64,000 nucleotides of DNA from Ceratorhiza oryzae-sativae (lineage: Eukaryota; Basidiomycota; Agaricomycetes; Cantharellales; Ceratobasidiaceae). Positions 54,500 through 64,000 of this stretch are shown here, piece after piece (position 1 is the first letter of the stretch; each line of letters opens with the position of its first letter). Under the pieces are notes generated by a model, which was not told the origin of the DNA, made no database searches, and saw only the letters and a list, made by a program, of their open reading frames with translations. Where the stretch lies: assembly GCA_030998015.1 (NCBI GenBank), contig JARWMV010000243.1, forward strand, positions 1 to 64,000, in the 5' to 3' direction. The position numbers and the translations under genes are program-made.

Positions 54500-55949
54500 G
54501 GTTGGGTGTGGTTGATGAGATACTAACGAGAGCCTGATGATGAGGAAGACCAAGCGTCAGTCGGCTCTTTTATGCTGTAGGTTGGGTTTATGATTTTGCT
54601 AAGTCACATGTGTATCATTAAGCTTAGTCGTGGGCTGTCCGAGCGCGAGTTGCTCGGGGGCACAGTCACCGGAGTCGCGTGTACGGCGAGTGAACGATTT
54701 TAGTAATTTGGGTTGCGGTTTCCACTGCAGATATCTCAGCCCCGGCGCCACCGGCCGGTTGCCCTGGGCGAAACCCAGGTTTGGGCACCGAAAGAGGCGC
54801 GCAATGCCTTATAGCTATGCATTCCAGCTCTTCCTTCACAGAATTCTATCTAGTGGGTCATCGTCCGCGCGTAAATGGCTTGTTATAGTTCAGCCCAAGA
54901 TAATCGAAAATTCTTCGGATTTTGATACATAGCCGGAGTCGGGTAATGGCGTAGAACTTATTCGTTATCAAATACCTCGTATTGCGTAGGCTAGTCTATG
55001 AGCCAAACAAGCTCCTTCTGCGACACTCTGCTTCGGCGTGCCAAATAGTTTAATCTTCATTAAACGTATATATCGATCTAACGTCAACAATTCGAGTCAC
55101 ACAGTCTTTCCCAAGCCACTTGCTTGGATAAACTTTGCTATGGTTAGTCGCAGATCAATCGTCTTGGATCCCGCTCGCACATCGGGAGTCCAGTTGGTTC
55201 GAGGTTTCTCCTATTCTCCTACAACGTAAGTCGGCAGTTGAAGTTACGTTGTTTGCGTACAATAAATAATATTTAGGCAATGTATTACCCCAACCCCCAC
55301 GGGGGGCTGTAGAGTCCCTGACACACGGGTATAATCTACAAAATAACGATATGACGAAGCTTCTAGAGTGGCACTAGACCTGGGGTTTCTTCAGTATTGT
55401 TCTAGTCCCCAAAATTTAGCATAAGTACCCTTAGAGGTGCGATTCGAGAATCTTTTGAGCTATTTGTTTATGCCCGGACGAAAGCACAAGCACGAGGTCA
55501 GCCAGCCTTCAGCTGAATTAGCAGGCCACATTGGGGTATATAGTCACTCATATCTTTTGACCACAAAGGCAGCTAATATCACCATTTTAAAGCACATTTA
55601 TTTTATCCACGACACGAAATAATCCGCAGGCAACCTCGGGTTGTTTTCGCGAGTGCATCTGAACTCGAGAAGGACCTGGGAAGTTCCAATCACGTACAAA
55701 TAAGACTTCCTGCTGTTTCTCGCCACTGTGGTATCTACCTAGTCAGCATATAAGAAGACAAGGAAATTATAACGAATGTCTGTCTATCGCTGAAACAAAC
55801 TTTTGGGTGTAAACATAACTATGTGCTCCAAAATTCTCAGGTACCAATGTGCGAGCTCAGTACTGAAAATCTTTCTCGCACTGCTTTTCAGGTCCTTATG
55901 TTCATGTTTTCCACATTTTGATCTCTCCGTTGATAACAAAGCAGTCAGG
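54500..55949. other. 1.45-kb intergenic region
   Basis: Promoter side of the lectin gene, then sequence without recognised domains, tRNA or repeats. Several short frames on both strands are uninformative. Confidence 0.45.
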
Positions 55950-56186
55950 ATGTCTCTTTTCCGAACTCTGGTCAGGTCACAGATAGCTACGGCACGTCTC
56001 GAACGCCGACTCCCACCGGGACCGCTGCCATTCTGGCCCGGCAACAAAATGACCCGTAAAGTGAAACGTACTTCAGATATCGCGAGGCGGTTCAAGAAGC
56101 TCTTCGCTGAAAAACGACATGTTCATTTGTTACTAACAAGACCGCTCAGTGGGATATACATGCAAGATATTTGCGAGCACCTATGA
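55950..56186 (+). CDS. Candidate small basic protein
   Basis: A 78-residue frame from an ATG at 55950: MSLFRTLVRSQIATARLERR, then LPPGPLPFWPGN and a Lys/Arg-rich stretch KMTRKVKRTSDIARRFKKLF. The amphipathic Arg-rich start would suit mitochondrial import, and small basic mitochondrial ribosomal proteins look like this, but I do not recognise a family. Its stop overlaps the 3' end of the zuotin gene by three bases, tail-to-tail. It may include a read-through intron near the end. Confidence 0.4.
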   Translation: MSLFRTLVRSQIATARLERRLPPGPLPFWPGNKMTRKVKRTSDIARRFKKLFAEKRHVHLLLTRPLSGIYMQDICEHL

Positions 56187-57741
56187 AGCACCAGCGCCTT
56201 CTGCGGCACGAGCCGCCCGACGAGCCTTCTTTGCCGCGTTAGCTGCCGCAGCCTTAGCCTTCTTGGCTTCAGCTTTCTCGGCCTTCCAGAAAACCCTATC
56301 AGCAATGAACGCAAGGCGACATCATAAAGTAAGCGCACCTCTTCCTTAGCCTTGGCTTCCTCCGCTTTCCTCTTCTCTTCTTCCTCTTGTTTCCGCTTGT
56401 CCGCTGCTGAAGGAGGGGCGGGTGCCCCGCTCTTGGCTCGCTTCTTCGCCTCACGAGCCTCCTTTTCCTCCTGCTTGATACGTTTGATACGAGGATCCAG
56501 GGCCATAGCTGTGTCAACTAGCGTCCGGAGCCTAGTATTATCGTCCTTTTTGCGTCGAGCGCGCTCGGCACGATTCTTCTTGTCTGTGTATCGTTTGTCA
56601 TCGCGGCTGTCGAGTTACTTTCAGCATTAGCGAAAAAGATAAAAAAAAATTGAAAAAGTAAAAGATGAATTTTACCTATCAGAACCCTCGTTTACCTCCT
56701 TGTCCAAGTACTCGAAACTACGCCAAGAATCAAAGTTGTACCAGAAGTTGTAAAATGCCTCGACCTCGGCTTTGCTTGCATCGATTGATCCCAACAGTGG
56801 CACGGGCTGCTTTTTCGAGAAGCGGGCTTCGCGCTCGAAGATTGGGCCGAACTCTTTGAAGAAAAACTAGGAGACGATGCAGCTAATTCCCTTTTGAAAA
56901 TGGTTGACTAGCGTACCTCGGGAGGTTTCTTTGAAACTTCGGAAGCGGTAGGAACATCACCCTCGAGTAGCTCGTAGTACGGGTCGACAGAGTCGAACTG
57001 TCGTCGTTTCTCGGGGTTGGAAAGAATCTCATAGGCTGAATTAACGTATGAGTGCCTTCTGAAAATACCATATACAGAGTAAAGAGCTACCTTTGGCAAT
57101 GCACTTGAAGAACGCATCATCGTTCGAATTATGTCCCGGCAAGCCTGATTTCTTGTCCGGATGATGTTTGAGCACCTTTTTGCGGTCTATAAGCATATAA
57201 GTAAGAAAACGACGATCGAGTGATTTAAGGGACTTACTAGCTATCTTGATTTGATCGTCAGTCGCCCTGAATCGCAAATGGGACAGTCCAAGTACGGCAT
57301 AATGATCTTGGCTCTACGAAGATGCCCTTGAGCACTCAGCGTCTAGTTTATATTGTAATTCCAACTACGCACCTTCCATTCCTTCGGGTCACGCATCAAC
57401 AGATCCTGGCTTTCTTCCTCGTCACCGATGCCTCGATATTTCTCCTCATCTTCGTCACCGTCCAACTCTGCCTTCTGCCTCGCCAGCTCTTCAGCCTGCG
57501 CGGCGTCGTCTTGCTCAAAAGTGAGATTCGATCTTGTGCGTCGAACATGCCCAAGATAAGACGGTCCGGCTGGGAGTAGCGTCCGTTGTGTCGAGACTAC
57601 TCTCGAAAGTATGTGAACGAAAAGTTGAGGTGTGGGGAGAGCGGATAATGTACCATCAATGTTAGAAGAAGAGCTAGCAGCAGGGCTCCATCCTGAGGGT
57701 ATCGCCTTTGGCTTGTAACTGACGTCGACAATAGTGGCCAT
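56181..57741 (-). CDS. ZUO1: Zuotin-like J-protein (ribosome-associated)
   Basis: Hsp40 of the ribosome-associated complex, which stimulates ribosome-bound Hsp70 on nascent chains. Minus strand, several introns. The start is [21 protein letters not shown] leader region follows, then LMRDPKEWK. The J-domain has [16 protein letters not shown], catalytic HPD in [17 protein letters not shown], and [18 protein letters not shown]. Zuotin-homology region: [20 protein letters not shown] and [20 protein letters not shown]. The charged ribosome-binding region has [20 protein letters not shown] and [20 protein letters not shown]. An Ala/Lys-rich end closes with [12 protein letters not shown]. No SANT domains, as in yeast Zuo1. 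Length about 430 residues, as expected. Confidence 0.9.
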
Positions 57742-58077
57742 TTTGTTTATAGACGAGGTCGAGGGTCTAAATGTGATTCACGGTTTAGGAAAATTTGCAT
57801 CCGAGAAGACAGGTAATTTCGAATCAGGGTGAGGCAAAGCAGAGCCAAATAGAGAGCGCCCCTGAGTAGGGTGATTTGGGCCTCGCTACTGAGCTACTTG
57901 AAAACAAGCAACCGAATTTCTATGCAGCAATATGCTCGCATGTCTCTCGTTTCCAGGCGAGTTCAGGGGCTGGCCGTTCCGAACTGCTTGAATCGACGAA
58001 GGATGCAAACCAGCAGTTCAATTGCGTAAATGAGTGATATACATCGAGGTTCCTTCTGGCCGGGAGGGAAACGGCGG
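57742..58077. promoter_or_regulatory. Upstream region of the zuotin gene
   Basis: 336 bp between the zuotin start codon and the lyase stop codon (both genes on minus). It contains the zuotin promoter and lyase 3' UTR. No specific motif identified. Confidence 0.35.
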
Positions 58078-60233
58078 CTAGTAGAGCTCAACCGAGTCAT
58101 ATACAACGTTGGGAGACAAAAACCGGTCACCAGAACTTCCGCTGGCAATACTGATGGTGATCGTGTTCGAGCCAGCGATTAGAGTTCCCGAAGGGATTGA
58201 GTATTCTTTGAAGGCGTTAGACCAATAATTGTATTCTGGACCATTTTCTACTTACCATACATCTGGTTATACCTGTGGTATGCTGAGTTAGCGGGACCTA
58301 ACATAGAACGGCGCATACAGCTCACCCCCTCCAGGTCCCGCGGGTGACACCACGCGAGTCGATCTTTGTAGGAGCCGCAGGAGTAGCCGAGGACCAGCCG
58401 TTAACATTGATAGTTGGGCGGCCGCCAGCAAAAGACGAAGTTGTGCGGATGCGAAGAGTACGAGCACCGATTTGAGAAGAGTTTGCCGTCCACTTGATCG
58501 TGGTCGGATTGTTGACTGCCACGAATCTATTGCTTGTGAGAAAAGTTATTATGCCAGAGATAGAGTATCCTACTGTGCCATAGGGAACGAAGAAACGGAG
58601 GAGCTTCCGATGGTGTATGTTACTGGACCCCAAGAGCTCATGCGAGAATCCGTCCTACGTATATCAAGTCAATCGAACTGGTGAAGTGTTTCCAGTAAAA
58701 TACTCACGGGTGCATCTTCTCGATTTCTGTGTTACGAGTCAATCAGTCTAGATTAACAGGTCAATATTAAAGAAGTACGAGCTTACTATCGGCATTCCTG
58801 CGACCAACAGAACATGTTATAATGTGATGCACGGAACCTTGTTGTTTACTCACAAGAATCCAGAAGGTGTACCATCGGGGATACCAATTTGCCAGATGGT
58901 AGATTTAATATTCTCGTTGGAGGACAGGTTGAGAGTAGCGGTGCCTCCAGCAGATACGCTCACAGACCCAGTGCCGACCTCAAGTTCCTTCTTGTACAGG
59001 GTCGCCGTATACGTCCCAGGCTTTACTCCAGAGATCGTATACGAAGATCCAGATGCAGTTCCCCAATATTGTGCCGCGCTGTTCTTCAGCCCAACAACGA
59101 CGGTAAAACCAGACGCGACCCCGGAGATCGTGCCCTTGACCGTGCCTCGACCAGAGGCTGCGACGTATCCCTTGAGTCCGAGAGATGAGAAGAAGGATGT
59201 GTCGAGGGACGATGAAGGAGCAGAGCCTGAGGTGAAGACCATGGCATAAGGGCCGAAGAAGCCGGTCCGGAAGGACTCGGTGACCATGTGTCCGGAGTTC
59301 ATATCTGAGTCCTCATAATTAGATCTCCGGCTCCATATACAAACAGCATATACGTACACCAGTACAGTTCTTGCTGGGCAGAACCCTGATTGTTGATATC
59401 GCGGAAGAATGGTCCGCCTCCTGAAGTCTCGTATGCGTTTCCAGGCATGACCTAGCCAAATTGATTAGGCTGCTATTGTGCTCATTTTGATCCCATCTCT
59501 TACCATGTAGATACCAACACCGTTTCCGGTTACACCGTGAACCTTGTCGCCAATAAACGGAACTGAAGAGTAGAACTTGGAACGAGTCTGCCCGTTGAGG
59601 TTATAAACATCACTGCCTTCAATGGCAGTACCCCCTAAAGCCAAGTAAGTGAAATATCCGTGTACGAATAAATGCAACAACGTGCCGTTGATTTCTGCCT
59701 GGGGAATACCGTTGGGGACTTGGGATTTCGCTAAGCGCGCGATGAATCGGAGTTCACCGACGCTGGGTTCGGCCGTGGTATAGGTGCCGATATAGATAGC
59801 ACTTTGGCCACTGACGGCGACGTAGTATTGAGTCTGTACGCAGTCTAGCAGCCCGAAAATAGTCAGCACATTATGAAAATAACTTACCAGAGTAGAGGTA
59901 GCAATCGTTATAGTGGCATAGTTGCCGGATACCTTGGAACTCACAGTTGCGGACCCCAGCCCGGAACCGATATGAGTATACTTGGAAGAGTCTTGGTATT
60001 CTACGCCATTATATTTCAAAGATGTTATATCGCCACTGCTCGTGGAAACTGGCGTCATAATGAGCTATAAGCAATTCGTTCCGCCGCTTGAAAATAATTG
60101 ATTTACCTCGGAACACAAGCCCTCCTCCAGTATCGACATTAAGATAGCCCGAGCCATTTGTAACGCCAAAGGCAGCAAAGACGCTTGGGGTTAAAGAAGC
60201 ACAAGCGAGAGCTAATAGGCCTTTCCAGTTCAT
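58078..60233 (-). CDS. Rhamnogalacturonan lyase, PL4 family, copy 1
   Basis: Secreted enzyme cleaving rhamnose-galacturonate bonds in the pectin backbone by beta-elimination. Minus strand, multiple introns. The start [20 protein letters not shown] is a signal peptide with an A-x-A-like end. Catalytic domain: [92 protein letters not shown] and [20 protein letters not shown]. Then an FnIII-like domain ([20 protein letters not shown]), [15 protein letters not shown], and a carbohydrate-binding-like C-terminal domain ([26 protein letters not shown] end). Domain order matches Aspergillus RglA. Exons look intact. Paralogue of 61299-63446. Confidence 0.9.
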
Positions 60234-61298
60234 TTTGATCAGGTGTAAATTATGCTAGCCTAAACAGCACATCGTCCCACTTTTATACCCTGATCTACAT
60301 GACATGCCGGCACATGCTTGCGGCCCGCTCAGACCTCTTGTCATAACGAAGGCCGGACTAAGAGTGTTATTAGGCTAGACGCCTTTAGGATCAAGTTTTG
60401 TGGTTCAGGTAGCAAGATTATCCGGCGCCAAGACAAATTACTCCGAGTTTGTGAAGGTGTGACTTGATCAGTTGACCCACGTTGCTATGTGGTCCACAAC
60501 CTCCTTTGGGAAGGAACACTGAAGATAACTCATACCCCAGATGCAGCATGCGGGTTTGAACGTTTAGTATATCGCTATATAGTTTGCCCCGCAACCCAGT
60601 AAGCGCGTTATCACCGGGATCGGAGAATTAGCGCAGTAGGAATGATGCGATTATAGTCTTCTAAATGAGGTATGATCCTCAAAACCCTCAGCCAAGATGG
60701 CCTTAGGACATTTGTACTCACTCATGGATCGACAATGATTCCCGTCAGATAGGCAAAAGTTTGAAGTCGAATCCTCGTTACAACTTGATCGCCGGCCTCA
60801 GTTATGACATCATAGCATTGGATGGGTTCTGAAATAATATTACCTGTGAAAATTATGGTACCACAAAATCATCGTAATTGTTCGGTAGACCACAAGAGAT
60901 TCATCCTGTAGACGATTACGAAGTATTTAAAGGTCCCACTTTTCGCCGGGAAATTCGATCAAATTCACCCAGAGCAGAAGGCAACATTCAAGCCATAAAG
61001 TGGATGGGTCTAGGATCCAGGGTGGGTTGGTTGCGCTCTTCCCGTGAGCCCGGTTGATCATGTGTCTGCCCAAACGAAGTCGCAGCCGACCTCAGTTCAT
61101 CCGGATGTGCGGCATGAGTCAAGACGTATGTGGCTTTGGACTGGATGTAAAGGTTCGACGATCGCAGGATCCCAGGCTGTTTCTTAATCAGACTGAGATG
61201 GTTGCCTCAGTCACTGGAGGCACAAGCCACATAGTGTTTGTGTACGTTTGCGTGGTGGTAGTAGTGAGCACACACGTCAAAAGTAAATACAAATGTAA
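60234..61298. other. Intergenic region between the two lyase genes
   Basis: 1.06 kb: promoter of copy 1 (TTTTATACCC about 50 bp upstream of the start) and 3' flank of copy 2. No other gene recognised. Confidence 0.45.
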
Positions 61299-63446
61299 CT
61301 AGTACAGCTCAATCGAGTCAAAGACAACATTTGGCGACAAGTACGCATCGCCAGACTCTCCACTGGCAATGGTAATATTAATAGTATTTGATCCGGCAAT
61401 CAATGTTCCAGAGGGAATCGCATATTCTACCGTAACAATTTAAGACATAAAGTCGATCTATCTCTTGTTGACTTACCATACAACTGGTTGTACCTATATC
61501 CCAACGTTAGTCTATCATTTACGGACGGCTGCGTATCAGACTCACCCTCTCCAGGTACCGCGAGTTACTCCGCGAGAGTCAATCTTTGTCGGAGCTGCAG
61601 GGGTCGCCGACGTCCACGAGTTGACAGTTATAGCTGGACGGCCACTTGCAAAAGACGAGGTTGTACGGATACGAAGCGTACGGGCTCCAATTTGGGAAGA
61701 GGTTGCTGTCCATTTAATTGTTGTTGGATTGTTGACCCCTTTGAACCTAGCAACCTGTGAATAGGTATCCAAAAAGTATAGAGGCTAAACGGACTGTGCC
61801 ATCGGGAATGAAGAAGCGGACGAGCTCCCGATAGTATATGTAATGGGCCCCCACGAGCTCATGCGATTATCGCTCCTGAACATTGGTTATATATGCTATA
61901 CACGATGTACTAGGAGGTCACTCACGGGTGCATTGTTTCAATCTCTGAAGCAAACCGTTGTGTCAATCATTGTATAATACGAAAACACTCCACCTAACTG
62001 TCTGCGTTCCTGGGAAATAGTTTTGTTAGCTGCGCAAAGGGAATACATCAAGACCAGGGTACGCTTACAAGAACCCCGAAGGTGTCCCATCTGGAACACC
62101 TATCTGCCAGATTGTCGTCTTGACGCTCTCAGTCGAAGCGAGGTTGAGAGTAGCAGTACCACCAGCAGATACAGTCACAGACCCAGTCCCTACCTCTAGC
62201 TCCTTCTTATAGAGCGTCGCTGTATATGTCCCGGGTTTCACTCCTGAGATCGTGTACGACGACCCAGAAGCCGTTCCCCAATATTGTGCCGCGCTATTCT
62301 TCAGCCCAACGACGATGGTAAACCCAGACGCGACCCCGGAGATCGTGCCCTTGACCGTGCCTCGACCAGAGGCTGCGACATATCCATTGAGTCCGAGGGA
62401 CGAGAAGAAGGATGTGTCGAGGGACGATGAAGGAGCAGAGCCTGAGGTGAAGACCATGGCATAAGGGCCGAAGAAGCCGGTCCGGAAGGACTCGGTGACC
62501 ATGTGTCCGGAGTTCATATCTGAATATTATGCGGTTATCCTGGCATCCCAACGTTAAAAAAATTATGCGTACACCAGTACAACTCTTGTTGGGCAGAGCC
62601 TTGGTTGTTGATATCCCGGAAGAACGGCCCGCCTCCGGAGGTCTCGTACGCGGTGCCTGGCATGACCTACGTGGTTGCAGTGAGTTTCTCCGTGTTTTAA
62701 AAACCCCAAGGTCTGTTGCCATACCATGTAGATTCCAACAGAGCTACCAGTTACACCATGAACCTGGTCATTGATGAAACGAACGGAGGAGTAGAATTTA
62801 GAGCGTGTTTGGCCATTCACCAGGAAGACATCGCTGCCCTCAATAGCCGTGCCCCCTATAACTCTTCGAGTGAACGGACTTAATAATGAGTAGCAAACAG
62901 ACGAACCATCAACCTCGGATTGTGTATATCCGTTGGGTACTTTGGACTTGGCAAGGCGCGCAATGAATCTGAGTTCGCCGACGCTTGGCTCAGCAGTTAT
63001 GTATGTACCAATGTAGATTGTATTTTGGCCGCTAACCGCAATGTAGTACTGGGTCTATTAATCAAGCTGAGTTTTAAATAGTAGAAGACCTTGAAATATG
63101 TTGAGACTCACGAGTGTATCAGTGGCGACAGTAATTTTTGCATAATTACCCGAAACACTAGACGTCACTGTGGCGGATCCCAGGCCAGAGCCGATTTGAG
63201 TGAATTTAGAAGAGTCTTGATACTCGACCCCATTGTACGTGAGCGATGTGATGTCACCGTTTGTTGTAGAGACTGGGGTGGTTGGTTAGTTCACATCAAA
63301 CTCGGTATTGATGTCATACCCCGAAATATAAGTGCGCCTCCCGTATTAATACTGAGATAGCCTGATCCACTCGTCACACCAAACGCAGCGAGGACGTTGG
63401 GCGTGAAAGAGGCGCAGGTGAGAGCTATAAACTGGATCCAGTTCAT
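61299..63446 (-). CDS. Rhamnogalacturonan lyase, PL4 family, copy 2
   Basis: Tandem paralogue of copy 1, same orientation and length class (2,148 against 2,156 bp). Signal peptide begins [20 protein letters not shown]. Shared segments include [20 protein letters not shown] (near 62517), [55 protein letters not shown] and [20 protein letters not shown], ending DSIELY and stop at 61299-61301. The FnIII-like exon is nearly identical in DNA to copy 1, whereas introns and the N-terminal exons have diverged, suggesting local gene conversion. Reading between about 62800 and 63100 needs extra introns to stay open. Confidence 0.87.
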
Positions 63447-64000
63447 CCAGGTGTCGATGTCGCGTATTTTTGGCGTTCACTCAGCATATTGCTCTCTTTT
63501 ATAAATCTTGTAGCTACACTAGTGTTGCTGCCAAGCGGCCCGTTCAATCAACCGTCTGTCTGAGATGATACGGAAGCCGGCGCCGCCCCGTGTCTAAGAG
63601 ATAAATTGGGGTGCCAACCGAGTGATCGATGCCGAAAACGTCCAGGTTATGCCGAGTTGGTGAATGTGATAGGATCAGTTGACCCCGCGCGCAGCAATTA
63701 TATCACCTTCATCGGCTAGAATAAGATAGGACATGGGCTTCTGTAAGTTAATTTCAGCTTCGGGAAGCACAAAGCAAGTAGGAATGGCGGCCCGAGCGCG
63801 TGCCGCTGTGAAGGCTGAATAGGCAGCGATCATAGGTCACGAGTTTGGCATGATCGACGGAGCGGGAGCTGATGGGGAGCTAGTATGACCTATTTCACTG
63901 AGTTAACTCGACAAGAAATAACGTCAAGCACAACCACCAAATTGTTAAGGCACTAAATAGGCAATATCGCGGATGATACCTGGGATTACAAAACGGTCCG
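63447..64000. promoter_or_regulatory. Upstream region of lyase copy 2
   Basis: TTTTATAAAT about 50 bp upstream of the start codon is a plausible TATA box. Nothing else recognised before the window ends. Confidence 0.4.

Overview
The window is nuclear DNA from a filamentous basidiomycete. The genes carry many short spliceosomal introns of about 47-75 bp, and the mobile elements and protein families are fungal. The NACHT-WD40 gene, the chromodomain Ty3/gypsy element and the tandem rhamnogalacturonan lyases together point to an Agaricomycete close to Rhizoctonia/Ceratobasidiaceae. That placement is inference, not shown by the sequence.

Layout. 1-8166 is a nested transposon block: a full 6,955-bp chromodomain gypsy element (808-7762, minus strand, TSD GATGG) sits inside an older 1.3-kb LTR (call it LTR-2). 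Uninterrupted LTR-2 copies at 20773-22080 and 28446-29748 show the empty target site. 9368-10252 is an unrecognised spliced gene. 11446-16264 is a NACHT-WD40 NLR-type gene with 14 WD40 units, 13 of them nearly identical. 16855-30881 is a second transposon block: two inverted copies (A and B) of a 3.33-kb TA-target DDE transposon with 284-bp TIRs, a hAT remnant, a gypsy LTR fragment and two solo copies of LTR-2, one of them inside copy B.

31283-38269 is ordinary host sequence: a small DUF3224-like gene, a 13-exon histidine acid phosphatase (minus strand), and a divergently transcribed EST1/SMG7-like gene. 38511-48813 is a large inverted duplication. Its 2.5-kb arms each hold a tRNA-Pro gene at the outer edge, a 186-bp hairpin element, an unrecognised gene and a CTGT microsatellite. 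The 5.3-kb spacer holds a mitochondrial ACOT9-like thioesterase and a non-LTR retrotransposon fragment.

49315-63446 contains a decayed adenylate-forming enzyme, a secreted App1-domain protein, a ricin-B-type lectin, a zuotin-like J-protein and two tandem rhamnogalacturonan lyases (PL4). The secreted proteins (lyases, lectin, App1 protein, anchored phosphatase) fit a plant-associated or saprotrophic lifestyle. Zuotin (ribosome-associated chaperone) and EST1/SMG7 (telomere or mRNA surveillance) are housekeeping genes.

Most likely to repay attention: the WD40 array, whose changes concentrate in a few codons; the gypsy element's self-complementary primer site and extra zinc-knuckle ORFs; the tRNA-bounded inverted duplication; and the transposon pair in which one copy has lost all three inferred catalytic acids. 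Exon boundaries were read by eye from GT/GC-AG sites and family alignment from memory. No database search was run.
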